Of a DNA stretch of 61,253 nt, positions 25,669 through 35,216 are shown piece after piece. The translations under genes were made by a program, and so were the position numbers. Where the stretch lies: contig JAJZDN010000022.1 of assembly GCA_021805985.1 (NCBI GenBank), positions 1-61,253 of the forward strand, given 5' to 3'. Source of the DNA: Planctomycetota bacterium. GTDB taxonomy: Bacteria > Planctomycetota > Phycisphaerae > WQYP01. The notes under the pieces are model-generated. The model was given only the letters and a program-made list of their open reading frames with translations. It searched no databases and had not been told where the DNA came from. The first letter of the stretch is position 1. The number at the start of each line of letters is the position of its first letter.

Positions 25669-26262
25669 TTAGACGACACGATGTGCGGGTTGCTCAAGCG
25701 CCAGCATTCGCTTTTTTGCGGCGATTTTGCCGTAGCCGGAAAAGCCGGTCAGGGTGCCGTTGGAACCGATCACGCGGTGACAGGGAATGAGCACCGGCCA
25801 AGGGTTGCGGGCTAACGCTCCGCCGACAGCACGTGCAGCGCCGGGGCGTTTAATTTTTCCGGCCAGTGCGCCGTAGCTTATCGTGGTGCCGTGCTTAATT
25901 TGAAATGTTGCCTCCAGCACTCGGCGGGAAAAGGCGGTCTGGCCCTGCCAGAAGAGAAATTGTTTCAGCCACGGCCAATCCGGTTGTATGGTTACGGATT
26001 TACTTGCCTCGCCGGAATAATAAGCTTGAAGAAAATCCTGTACGCGGTGGACCCAGGGCGGAATTTCTGCGGTAGATGATTCAGCAGTGGGATATTCTTT
26101 CTGAAGCATTTTTAACAAAATCGCGGAATTCGGGCACGCCGGATACACGCGCAACAACTGTGGCGGGGCTTGCCTGTTTTCTTGCCACAGCAATCCGCAA
26201 GTGCCTGCAGGCGTTGAGACAATGGCATAATAGCAGTTATCAGATCCGATGTGATTGGACAT
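25669..26262 (-). CDS. ogt: Methylated-DNA--protein-cysteine methyltransferase
   Basis: 197 aa. The C-terminal domain has the active-site motif IPCHRVIG, whose Cys accepts the alkyl group from O6-alkylguanine in a suicide reaction. TISYGALAGKIKRPGAARAVGGALARNP is the DNA-binding helix-turn-helix with the Arg finger. The N-terminal domain is of the Ogt type and lacks the Ada zinc cysteines. GGAG 7 bases before the ATG at 26262 makes that start better than 26277. It is divergent from the S9 peptidase gene, sharing an 81-bp control region. Confidence 0.92.
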   Translation of the reverse strand: MSNHIGSDNCYYAIVSTPAGTCGLLWQENRQAPPQLLRVYPACPNSAILLKMLQKEYPTAESSTAEIPPWVHRVQDFLQAYYSGEASKSVTIQPDWPWLKQFLFWQGQTAFSRRVLEATFQIKHGTTISYGALAGKIKRPGAARAVGGALARNPWPVLIPCHRVIGSNGTLTGFSGYGKIAAKKRMLALEQPAHRVV

Positions 26263-26343
26263 ATTTTTACTCCGCATTAGATTACGCTTATAGGTTTATA
26301 CCGCAGCCTACGCTGCGGAGGCAAACTAACAGGAGCGTGGGCG

Positions 26344-28854
26344 ATGACTATAACGCGAAACCCCGGCATCGGTGATGGTGACACAACGGCCTCCTCGGTC
26401 CCGACGCCGGAGGCACCCGAACTGTCACGGCGCGGCTTCCTGGGAGCGGCTTTGGCGGGAGGCGTGTCTGCCGCAATCGCCCCGTCGGCCGCACAGTTCG
26501 CCGCCGCCGGCGCATTGCCCAACGAGCGGTCGGAACGGCCAGCCCAACCGGCCTATTCTCTGGCGGACGTACCGAGGGATGTTGCCATCCGCGACATCGC
26601 GACTCTGGAAGCGTATGAGCGGGCGGTGAATTTGTGGGCGGTTACCGATGGCAAGACACGCAACAGTCACATCGTTCCGCATTGGCTGCCGGATGGCAAA
26701 CGGTTCTGGTATGTGGCCACGCGCGCGGGTGGAAGGAAAGAGTACCTGCTGGTAACTATGCCCGCAGGGACGCGAGCGGAGGCATTTAATCATTTTCGCC
26801 TCGCGGATAGTCTGGGGCGATTAGAGAACGCAAAAATAAATGCCCATGACTTGGACATCACCATTACGGCTATCACCGACACCGCGATGGCGTTTAATAT
26901 GGGAAAAAGCGGATATTACTGTCAGCTTTCCGATTACACCGTTACATCGCATGCGTTGTGGAAAGCTCCAGTGATTCCTCCGGCATTTGCCGCTGCCGAA
27001 CCGAATCGGTGGTCGGCGGAATCCGCACAGTCGCCTGACGGCCGCTGGGTTGTTCATATCAACAATTACAATGTGCTTCTGAAATCGGCGCAGGGCCAAA
27101 GCGAAAAGCAATTAACACATGACGGCAGCGCCGATAATTATTTTGAGCCGCGTGTGTTCTGGGCACCCGATTCTCGTAAATTTCTGGTCCTCCGGACCAT
27201 TTCCGGATTTGATCGGCAAGTTCGGGAACTTGATTATGCGGTGCCCGAAAATGAAGCGAAACTGGTTTCTTTTTTTTACCAGAAACCGGGAGACAAAGTA
27301 GCCATTACCCGCCCCCACCTTTTTGATGTACCCCAGGCAAAAGAAATTCCCATCAGCACGGAGTTAGCTCCCAATCCATGGAGTATTACGGAGATACGCT
27401 GGAATCGAGACTCTCACTCTTTTACTTATTTGTACAATCAACGCGATCATCAGGTCATGCGGCTGATCAGTGTAGATGCTATTACCGGGGTTTCGCGACC
27501 GCTGGTGCAGGAGATATGCCATGACGATCAGTCGCCAAAGTTTTTTGATTACTCCGGCAAACAGTTCACCTTTTATCTGCCGGAAACAGATGAAATGATC
27601 TGGATGTCGGAGCGCGACGGATGGAATCATTTATATTTAATCGATTTGCGCAGCGGCACCGTGCGCCACCGCATAACGTCAGGTCCGTGGGTTGTGCGCC
27701 ATGTGGAGCACGTGGATCCAGTGAAGCGGCAGGTATGGTTTCAGGCCGGAGGAATCTTTCCGGATCAGGATCCGTATTTTGTACATTATTGCCGGGTTAA
27801 TTTCGACGGATCGGCCTTGACGCATCTCACGACCGCCAATGGTATGCACACAGTCGAATTTTCGCCCGGCCACCGCTTCTGTGTGGATACGTGGTCGCGG
27901 GTAAATGCGGCACCGGTGATAGAACTACTTAGCGCGGAAACGGGCGCAATATTGTGCGAGTTGGAGCGCGCGGACATAGTGGAATTGCATAAGACGGGAC
28001 TGCCGCTGCCGCAGCCATTTGTGGCCAAAGGCCGCGATGGCATAACAGATATCTTCGGCGTCATATACCGCCCCACGCACTTTGACCCCCGCAGGCAATA
28101 TCCGGTAATCGAACATATTTATGCCGGACCACAAAGCGCTTTTGTACCCAAAGCGTTTAAGCCATTCCATTGGCCGCAAACCATGGCGGAAATCGGATTT
28201 ATCGTGGTGCAGATTGACGGAATGGGAACATCCCATCGGTCTAAGCGCTTTCATGATGTGTGCTGGAAAAATCTGGGAGATTCCGGATTTCCAGATCGGA
28301 TGCTATGGATTAAGGCCGCCCAAAAAAGTGTGTGTCCGCAAATAGATCTCACTCGGGTCGGAATTTACGGCACTTCTGCGGGGGGACAAAGTGCCTTGAG
28401 GGCATTACTGGCATTCGGTGATTTTTATAAAGTCGCATCGGCCAATAGTGGCTGTCATGATAATCGTGTGGATAAAATCTGGTGGAATGAACAATGGATG
28501 AGTTGGCCCATTGGCCCCTGGTATAGCCAGCAGTCCAATGTCACCAACGCCCATATGCTCGCCGGCAAATTGCAGCTCATCGCGGGGGGGATGGATCATA
28601 ACGTGGACCCGTGCTGCACGATGCAGGTAATTAATGCGCTGCAAAAGGCGAACAAGGATTTTGAATTTTTGTTTGTGCCGCCCGGGCATCATGGTGCAGC
28701 GGGTTACCATTGGCAGTACACGTGGCGTCAGGTGCGAGATTTCATGGTACATCATCTCTGGGGAATTCAACCACGGCAGGGAAAAATATTGCCGCTGGCC
28801 GAGGCCCAAATGACTCCGCTTGATGAGCTGGAATTTACTGCTCATGAAGCGTAA
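26344..28854 (+). CDS. Tat-exported S9 (prolyl oligopeptidase / DPP-IV-type) peptidase
   Basis: 836 aa. A twin-arginine signal SRRGFLGAALAGG at 29-41 predicts folded export. Residues about 130-560 are a DPP-IV N-terminal beta-propeller. The C-terminal alpha/beta-hydrolase domain has the nucleophile Ser678 in GTSAGG, Asp751 in GGMDHNVDP and His in PPGHHGAAG (782-783). It cleaves short peptides, typically after Pro or Ala, outside the cytoplasm. AGGAG precedes the ATG. Transcribed alone, divergent from ogt. Confidence 0.92.
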   Translation: MTITRNPGIGDGDTTASSVPTPEAPELSRRGFLGAALAGGVSAAIAPSAAQFAAAGALPNERSERPAQPAYSLADVPRDVAIRDIATLEAYERAVNLWAVTDGKTRNSHIVPHWLPDGKRFWYVATRAGGRKEYLLVTMPAGTRAEAFNHFRLADSLGRLENAKINAHDLDITITAITDTAMAFNMGKSGYYCQLSDYTVTSHALWKAPVIPPAFAAAEPNRWSAESAQSPDGRWVVHINNYNVLLKSAQGQSEKQLTHDGSADNYFEPRVFWAPDSRKFLVLRTISGFDRQVRELDYAVPENEAKLVSFFYQKPGDKVAITRPHLFDVPQAKEIPISTELAPNPWSITEIRWNRDSHSFTYLYNQRDHQVMRLISVDAITGVSRPLVQEICHDDQSPKFFDYSGKQFTFYLPETDEMIWMSERDGWNHLYLIDLRSGTVRHRITSGPWVVRHVEHVDPVKRQVWFQAGGIFPDQDPYFVHYCRVNFDGSALTHLTTANGMHTVEFSPGHRFCVDTWSRVNAAPVIELLSAETGAILCELERADIVELHKTGLPLPQPFVAKGRDGITDIFGVIYRPTHFDPRRQYPVIEHIYAGPQSAFVPKAFKPFHWPQTMAEIGFIVVQIDGMGTSHRSKRFHDVCWKNLGDSGFPDRMLWIKAAQKSVCPQIDLTRVGIYGTSAGGQSALRALLAFGDFYKVASANSGCHDNRVDKIWWNEQWMSWPIGPWYSQQSNVTNAHMLAGKLQLIAGGMDHNVDPCCTMQVINALQKANKDFEFLFVPPGHHGAAGYHWQYTWRQVRDFMVHHLWGIQPRQGKILPLAEAQMTPLDELEFTAHEA

Positions 28855-28895
28855 TTCCAGCGTTTTACGGCAGAAACGATTATGGTAGCTGGTAT

Positions 28896-28917
28896 GGTTG
28901 CGCGAACTGACGCAACC
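28896..28917. terminator. Hairpin between convergent genes
   Basis: GGTTGCG and CGCAACC form a 7-bp perfect stem with an 8-nt loop in the 67-bp gap between the ends of the S9 peptidase and RND genes. The placement suits a bidirectional terminator. A T-run is missing. Confidence 0.35.
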
Positions 28918-28921
28918 TCCG

Positions 28922-31900
28922 CTAAGGTACTGCCCCGCCGTGGGCTTCTTCAGGAGTAGCTTCTATTTTCTCCTTGCGGCTAGCGATAAACGTATACGCC
29001 ACGGGAATAACATACAGCGAGAACAGACAGCCGATCGACAGGCCCGTCGCGATCATCAAGCCCATGTCAAATCGGCTGACGGCTCCGGCCCCGGAGGCCA
29101 CTAAAAGGGGCACTACGCCCAGCACCATGGCTCCCGTAGTCATGAGAATGGGCCGCAGTCGCACGGCTGAAGCGTGGATGACGGCATCATAAATAGACAT
29201 GCCCTCATTTTCCTGAAGCTTGTTGGCGAATTCCACAATTAAAATGCCCTGCTTGGTAATCAATCCAATAAGCGTAATCAGGCCGACTTCCGTATAGATA
29301 TTTAATTTCGCCACGCCGAGGAACATGAATAGTGCCGCACCAAATATCGACATAGGCACTGTGAAAAGCACAATCAAGGGATCGCGGAAACTTTCAAATT
29401 GCGCTGCCATGAGCAGGAAAATAAGTACAATCGCCAAAATAAATGTGATGTAGATCGTATTACCCTGCTGCTCAAATTGCCGGGACTCCCCGCCATAATG
29501 CACCGCATAGCCGGTGGGAAACAACGACTGAACTGTTGTATGCAAATAGGCCAAAGCGCTACCCATGCTGGTACCCGGCGCCGGCAGCGCGGAGATGGTT
29601 ACAGAATTAAGTTGTTGGAACTGCGGCAGAAACTCCGGCTCAACACGATGGTGTATCCTCACCACCGTGGACAGCGGAACCATTTGACCGCCGGCGGTTT
29701 TAATGTAAATGCGTTTAAGCATGGAGGCGGTAGCACGCAGGGTATCCTCAAGCTGAGGAATGACTTTATAGGTGTGCCCTTGCAAATCAAAACGGTTGAC
29801 ATAATTTCCTCCCAGCAAAGGCTGCAGGTCGGCTGCAAGGTCACTGTTATTAAGCCCCAGTGCGGCCACCAGGCTATGATTAATGGTTAATTGAACCTGG
29901 GGTGCGTCATATCTTAAATCCTTCGTAACAAACAGGAATTTTCCGCTTTTTTCAGCCGCGGCAATGATTTTTTCCGCTGCTTGATCCAGGTTCTGATAGC
30001 CTTTTGTGGACGTAATAACAAATTGAACCGGCAACCCCAGTGGTGCGCCGGGAATGGAAGGCAACGCGAAAGCCGCAGTTTGCAAACCGGCAACCTGCGA
30101 GAGCTTCTGCTGGAAGGGCTGCGTGATTTGCATCTGCGTGACCGTCCGCTGGGCCCACGGCTTGAGAAGCATCCCGCCGATTAACCCATTGTAGCCCGGG
30201 GTTAGCGGTGAAAAACCATTAATCTGGAACACCTGTTGAGTTTCCGGAAAGCTCTGGCAGATTTTGCGAATCTGTGTCGCATAGGCGCTCATGTAATGTA
30301 GCGTTGCTGTAGGCGGCCCAACTCCTGAGAAAAACAGAATGCCCTGGTCCTCGGTGGGAGCTAATTCGCTTTGCGTTTGCATGAGCATAAATGGAATGCT
30401 TACAAACAGCACCAGCGCCATAATTAACACCAGCCAGCGAAAAGCGAGAATAGCCCGCAAAGAGCCTTCGTACGCGCGGCGCAACGCCATGAATATAGTA
30501 TCCAGAAAATGAACCAATCCATGTTCCGAGGTTGGTTTAAGTGCCCTGCTGCTAAGCATGGGAGAAAGTGTTAAGGCGACAATCATCGACATAAACACTG
30601 TGAAAACCAGAGTAAATGCAAATTCTGTGAAGAGGCTTCCGGTTAAGCCTCCCATAAATCCAATGGGCGCGAAAACCGCAGCCAAACTTGTGGACATAAT
30701 AATAATAGGTCCGCCAAGTTCGCGTGCGCCCAGCATGGCAGCGCGCATTGGCGACAATCCTTCATCCACATGGCGGTGGATATTCTCGACCATAATAATC
30801 GCGTCATCCACCACCAGACCGATCGCCAGGATAATCGCCAGCAGGGTCAGTAAATTTATGGTAAAGCCAAAAGTGATCATCAAGATTCCGGCACCGATAA
30901 TGGATAACGGAATGGCCACGACCGGAATTAACAGAGACCGGACCGAGCCCAGGAAAAGAAAAATAACCAGTACCACAATGCCCAGGGTAATCAACAGCGT
31001 ATGTTCAACTTCTGAAATGGCGGCTTTAATATAAACAGTGCCATCATAAGGAACAGCGGCATGTAGGCCGGCGGGAAGATTAGCTTCAATTTGTCGCAGA
31101 GCCGTGTGCACTTCATGGCCGAGTGTAAGACTGTTGGCGGAAGGAGCTGGAAAGACACCGATAAACGTCGCCGGTACCCCACTCATGAATACGCTTTGAT
31201 TGTAATTCTGCGCCCCAAGTTGCACATCGGCCACATCTTTGAGTCGAATGGGAACCGCGTTGACATATTTAACCACGAGGTTCCGAAACTGCGAAAGATT
31301 GCTGATGGAAGTATTGGCGGTAATAACCTGGGCAATATTTTTCCCACGAATTCGGCCAATCGCGGAAACGAAGTTATTGCTGGTCAACGCTGATGAAATA
31401 TCCGCGGGTGTCAGTCCAAGCGCCGCGAGTTTAGCGGGCTTGAGCCACACCCGTAACGCGAAACTGTTGCCGCTGGAGCCGGTTCCGGCCGGCAAAATTT
31501 GCGCCTGACTGACTCCGGGCAGCGATTGAATCTTCGGCTGAACCACCCGCAGAAGATAATCGTCAATCTGCTGCTGGCTCATGGTTTTACTGGCAAATGC
31601 CAGATACATTAACGCTCTGGCATCTCCGACTTCTTCGTTGATGACCGGGGCTTGACTGGCGGGCGGTAACTGACTGGTCACCTGCTGCACCTTGGACAGA
31701 ATTTGTGCCACGGCCGCATTAGGATCGGAATTTAAGACCATGTTACAGGTAATTGTTGAGGTACTTTCCGAACTCGATGTCGTCATGTAATCAATGTTGG
31801 GAGCCTGCGCGACCGCCTGCTCAAGCCGTGAGGTAATATAAGCCTGAACCTGTGACGGGTCTGCTCCGGGATACGACGTGGTGACCGTGACAATGGTGCT

Positions 31901-32023
31901 GGTAATCGTCGGATATTCTTGCGTGGTCATGCTCATCCATGCGCGCAATCCTAGTACCAGAATGATGAGATTAATAGCGCTGGCCAGAACCCAACGCTTG
32001 ATAAATAAATCCGTGAACTTCAT
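28922..32023 (-). CDS. RND multidrug efflux transporter, inner-membrane pump (HAE1 type)
   Basis: 1033 aa, usual length. It starts MKFTDLFIKRWVLASAINLIILVLG and has the 12-TM, two-large-loop plan of AcrB/MexB. The proton-relay residues are present: the Asp pair in GLVVDDAIIMVENI (TM4) and Lys in GLITKQGILIVEFAN (TM10). It expels lipophilic compounds driven by the proton gradient, with the adaptor and outer-membrane channel encoded just upstream (18-bp gap to the adaptor). The sequence is nearer the MdtB/MexB-like drug pumps than the heavy-metal group. No local regulator is visible. Confidence 0.95.
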   Translation of the reverse strand: MKFTDLFIKRWVLASAINLIILVLGLRAWMSMTTQEYPTITSTIVTVTTSYPGADPSQVQAYITSRLEQAVAQAPNIDYMTTSSSESTSTITCNMVLNSDPNAAVAQILSKVQQVTSQLPPASQAPVINEEVGDARALMYLAFASKTMSQQQIDDYLLRVVQPKIQSLPGVSQAQILPAGTGSSGNSFALRVWLKPAKLAALGLTPADISSALTSNNFVSAIGRIRGKNIAQVITANTSISNLSQFRNLVVKYVNAVPIRLKDVADVQLGAQNYNQSVFMSGVPATFIGVFPAPSANSLTLGHEVHTALRQIEANLPAGLHAAVPYDGTVYIKAAISEVEHTLLITLGIVVLVIFLFLGSVRSLLIPVVAIPLSIIGAGILMITFGFTINLLTLLAIILAIGLVVDDAIIMVENIHRHVDEGLSPMRAAMLGARELGGPIIIMSTSLAAVFAPIGFMGGLTGSLFTEFAFTLVFTVFMSMIVALTLSPMLSSRALKPTSEHGLVHFLDTIFMALRRAYEGSLRAILAFRWLVLIMALVLFVSIPFMLMQTQSELAPTEDQGILFFSGVGPPTATLHYMSAYATQIRKICQSFPETQQVFQINGFSPLTPGYNGLIGGMLLKPWAQRTVTQMQITQPFQQKLSQVAGLQTAAFALPSIPGAPLGLPVQFVITSTKGYQNLDQAAEKIIAAAEKSGKFLFVTKDLRYDAPQVQLTINHSLVAALGLNNSDLAADLQPLLGGNYVNRFDLQGHTYKVIPQLEDTLRATASMLKRIYIKTAGGQMVPLSTVVRIHHRVEPEFLPQFQQLNSVTISALPAPGTSMGSALAYLHTTVQSLFPTGYAVHYGGESRQFEQQGNTIYITFILAIVLIFLLMAAQFESFRDPLIVLFTVPMSIFGAALFMFLGVAKLNIYTEVGLITLIGLITKQGILIVEFANKLQENEGMSIYDAVIHASAVRLRPILMTTGAMVLGVVPLLVASGAGAVSRFDMGLMIATGLSIGCLFSLYVIPVAYTFIASRKEKIEATPEEAHGGAVP

Positions 32024-32041
32024 TTAAATTCAAACCTTACT

Positions 32042-33142
32042 TTATGGTTTTATTGTGTTATTTATCACGACTACCGCACCAGGCCGCAGTTTGAGCTGCC
32101 CGGCGGTCACAACCTCTTCTCCGGCCTTCAGCCCCGAAGTTACTTCAACGTCGTTGCCAACAGGCTTGCCCGTTTTCACCAGCACCGAGGCAACCGTCAA
32201 TGTTGTTTTACCGGCTTTGACGGCTTTCTTTATGACGTATACATAGTCACCGAAGGTGTTATAGGTAATGGCATCGGCATTGACCACCAGCGATTTGGTG
32301 TTTATGCCGGTTAGTAATTTTACGCGACCAAATAACCCGGGCTTCAGCAGCAGTCGCTTATTAGCCAAGACGGCCTGCAGTTGAATGTTGCGCGAAGCGA
32401 TATCCACTTGTGACGACAAAGCTTCAACTTTGCCGGTAAATACCTGGTTGTGGTACGCATCAACTTGGAGCTTAACGGTCTGTCCTGTGTGCACTTTGGC
32501 CAGATCATTCTGCGGAACGGAGAAATTCAGATACAACGGATTCCATGTATTAAGTGTTACAATTGGCGAACCGGGAGAGACATATTGACCCAAGCTCACT
32601 TGGCGTAAGCCCAGATAGCCGGTAAATGGAGCTGTAATGGCCAACTTACTAAGCGTGGCACGATCTCCCGCCACCAGAGCCTTGGCTTGTAAAAGTGCGG
32701 CCTGATTGGCATCCAGTGTCGCCTGTGCGGCCGCGCGGTGTTTGATGAGGCTCTCGGTCCGGATCAGATTAGTGTGGGCCAGCGACTCGGCAGCCAGGTC
32801 CGCTTTTAGTTGTGCCAACTGCGTGGTGTTATCAATCTGAACAAGCTTCTGACCGGCCTTGATGCTTTTGCCAGAATGAAAATATATAGCGGTGACATTT
32901 CCAGATATCTGCGCTGAGATTTGCACACCCTGAACCGCTGTGAGGGTGCCTACAACGTGGATGGCCTGCGGCACAACAAGTGATTTCACAGTTCCCGTCG
33001 ATACCGTCACCGGTGGGATGGGCATATGCGCAATGGCGTAGGCCTGTTTTATATTGCTCGTGAGCTTGTGGTAAAACAAACCCCCGATCACCGCCAGAAA
33101 AATAACCAGCACAACCACAGAAATAATAATACGTTTTGCCAT
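32042..33142 (-). CDS. RND efflux periplasmic adaptor (membrane fusion protein)
   Basis: 366 aa. An N-terminal membrane anchor (about 5-25) is followed by the lipoyl-like, alpha-hairpin and beta-barrel domains of the family: VQISAQISGNVTAI, FTGYLGLRQVSLGQYV and the C-terminal VTSGLKAGEEVVTAG. It links the inner-membrane pump to the outer-membrane channel. It sits in the middle of the three-gene operon, with gaps of 20 bp to the channel gene and 18 bp to the pump gene. GGAGG lies about 13 bases before the ATG. Confidence 0.94.
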   Translation of the reverse strand: MAKRIIISVVVLVIFLAVIGGLFYHKLTSNIKQAYAIAHMPIPPVTVSTGTVKSLVVPQAIHVVGTLTAVQGVQISAQISGNVTAIYFHSGKSIKAGQKLVQIDNTTQLAQLKADLAAESLAHTNLIRTESLIKHRAAAQATLDANQAALLQAKALVAGDRATLSKLAITAPFTGYLGLRQVSLGQYVSPGSPIVTLNTWNPLYLNFSVPQNDLAKVHTGQTVKLQVDAYHNQVFTGKVEALSSQVDIASRNIQLQAVLANKRLLLKPGLFGRVKLLTGINTKSLVVNADAITYNTFGDYVYVIKKAVKAGKTTLTVASVLVKTGKPVGNDVEVTSGLKAGEEVVTAGQLKLRPGAVVVINNTIKP

Positions 33143-33162
33143 AATCTTTGCGGACCTCCGCT

Positions 33163-34779
33163 TTACTTTCCAACCGTCGGATGCGTTGCCGCAGGCCGGG
33201 TCATCTGGGTTTTGGAAACTTCAACCACCGAATGCTTGTGAACTGTTCTGTACTGCTTCGGCCACCAACCTCCGCCCATGGCTACGAATAATGCGGCAGT
33301 ATCCTCATAGCGTTGGGATTGTGCGGTCACCACCGCCAGGCTGGACTGCTGATATTGCACTTGCGCCGTCAACAGCGTGGTGTAATCCACCGAGCCTGCC
33401 TTATATTCCCAGCGTGCCAGTTTATACGCCCTAAGCGCCGAGACATAAGCCTGTTGCTCATATTGCAATGTCCGGGCGTCATTCTGCACAGCACGCAGGG
33501 CATTGGCTACCTGGGAGAAATCATTGAGAATCGTAATTTTATAATCAGCGACCACCGCCCGAAGTGCGGCCTCTGCGGCGCGCTTATTGGCCTCCAGAGT
33601 ACCGCCGTCGAAAATTGTCTGCGTCAAACCGCCGGCCACGGACCATATCAAACTGGAGGCGTCAAAGAAATTGGCGATTCTCCCATTCTCGAATCCAATG
33701 TTCCCGGTAATCTGGATCAGCGGATACATTTTCGCTACCGCCTCGCCTACCTGAGCATCGCCAGCCTCCAACTGAGCCTCGGCCGATAAAATATCCGGGC
33801 GCCGGTGCACCAGGGTCGAAGGCAGCGATACGGGTAAGGAAGCCGGCAATTTCAACCGGTCTAAATTCAAACTCGGAATGTGCGCCTGTGAAGGGATTCG
33901 TCCCAGCAATACGGCCAAGGCATGTCGCGCCGCTGAAAGCGACTGTTCCAGGGGAGGTAACGTGGCTTGGGTGGCTGCAAGCTGGCTTTCCTGATTGACT
34001 ACATCCAGATAAGTCACAGCCCCGAGATGGTACTGTTGTCGGATAATCTTCAAGATATAAGCTTCATTGCGCACCAGCGATTTCGTGGTATTAACGCGCG
34101 ATTCCAGAGAGGCAACTTGAATGGCTGTGGTAACCGTATTGCCTTCCAACGTCAGATAGGCTTCCTGGAGGGCATATCGTTGCTGATCCTCCTGTGCTTT
34201 AAACGAGTGCATGACAATGCGGTTAAGGCCAAATATATCCGGATCATAGCTGACCTGCAGCACGCCGGTATATAAGGAATATGTTCGTGTCGGGCCTCCA
34301 AAGCCCGCCCCACTTTGCCGGATTCTTTGCGCGGTTGGAGATAACCCTACCTGGGGGAAGAAATCGCCCTCAACGGATTTTAGATTCTGATGGGCTTCTT
34401 GTAATGTCGCCACCGCGGCGGCCAAGGTCGGACTATTTACGATGGCCCGATGCACCAGCGAATCAATGGCCTTGGAATTATAAAGCTTCCACCACCGGGC
34501 TTCCACCTTGGCGCCGTAGGCAAATGCCTGTGCCTGACCGGCCGCTCCTACACCGCCGATAGCGGGAATTTTCTTCGATATCGAGCCAGAAGTGTATGAT
34601 TTTACTGTCGGAGCCGGTGGGACCTTCAGCGGTGGCTCAAAGGAGCAACCTGCCGGAACCGCCGCACATAGCGCAAATAATACAACGCGCCAAGAAATGG
34701 ACTTCCGTCTCCGGACAGATGTTAAGAATTTAATTCGGGCGGGAAACAGCTTCATCCCCTTAGCGAAATACCCTGCCAT
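33163..34779 (-). CDS. Outer-membrane efflux lipoprotein (TolC/NodT family)
   Basis: 538 aa. The N-terminus has a hydrophobic stretch ending in VPAGC, a lipobox with Cys near residue 45, so the mature protein is probably a lipoprotein. Two TolC-type repeats follow, with long helical stretches rich in Ala, Gln and Leu, and HRRPDILSAEAQLEAGDAQVG, typical of the NodT/OprM group. It is first gene of the efflux operon. Several starts are possible (GTG 34782, ATG 34779, ATG 34755); 34755, right after AAGGGG, would give a more standard signal peptide. Confidence 0.92.
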   Translation of the reverse strand: MAGYFAKGMKLFPARIKFLTSVRRRKSISWRVVLFALCAAVPAGCSFEPPLKVPPAPTVKSYTSGSISKKIPAIGGVGAAGQAQAFAYGAKVEARWWKLYNSKAIDSLVHRAIVNSPTLAAAVATLQEAHQNLKSVEGDFFPQVGLSPTAQRIRQSGAGFGGPTRTYSLYTGVLQVSYDPDIFGLNRIVMHSFKAQEDQQRYALQEAYLTLEGNTVTTAIQVASLESRVNTTKSLVRNEAYILKIIRQQYHLGAVTYLDVVNQESQLAATQATLPPLEQSLSAARHALAVLLGRIPSQAHIPSLNLDRLKLPASLPVSLPSTLVHRRPDILSAEAQLEAGDAQVGEAVAKMYPLIQITGNIGFENGRIANFFDASSLIWSVAGGLTQTIFDGGTLEANKRAAEAALRAVVADYKITILNDFSQVANALRAVQNDARTLQYEQQAYVSALRAYKLARWEYKAGSVDYTTLLTAQVQYQQSSLAVVTAQSQRYEDTAALFVAMGGGWWPKQYRTVHKHSVVEVSKTQMTRPAATHPTVGK

Positions 34780-35216
34780 CACTTAGGTCCCCGGTACTTC
34801 CCGGAGAATCATTAGGCGGAAGTATAGACGCCAAAGCGACAGAGGTCAAATTCTCATTTGAAATCTCTATTTTGCCACGTTGGTTCATCTTATATCCTCG
34901 CATAGTAGACCATAAACCGCACGCCAGAAACGGAAGCTTACTAACGTGTTTTTTGCGGGTTTTGCGATAATATGCCCCAACTGTCCAACGTGCTGCGTTT
35001 GTCTTATGGGTCGATAATGCAGATTGTGGGCCATATTGCCGATAATGATAGTGGCGATGGTATTTTAGTTGCGGTTATCGCCAATTCGCTATCAATAGTG
35101 GCGAGCAATCCGTCGGTGGGAAACCCGGGTTTTGCGTTACTGCTGAGGGTGAATTTGACGGCTTTCCCATTGAGCCATCGGGTTCAGATGCAGACGGGAA
35201 TGAGGTTCATTCAGGC
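34780..35216. other. 437-bp divergent intergenic region
   Basis: It separates the efflux operon (leftward) from a GGDEF-EAL gene (rightward) and should carry both promoters. One 82-codon frame (34972-35220) overlaps the next start by ATGA, but its product has no recognisable feature, so I do not call it a gene. Confidence 0.5.
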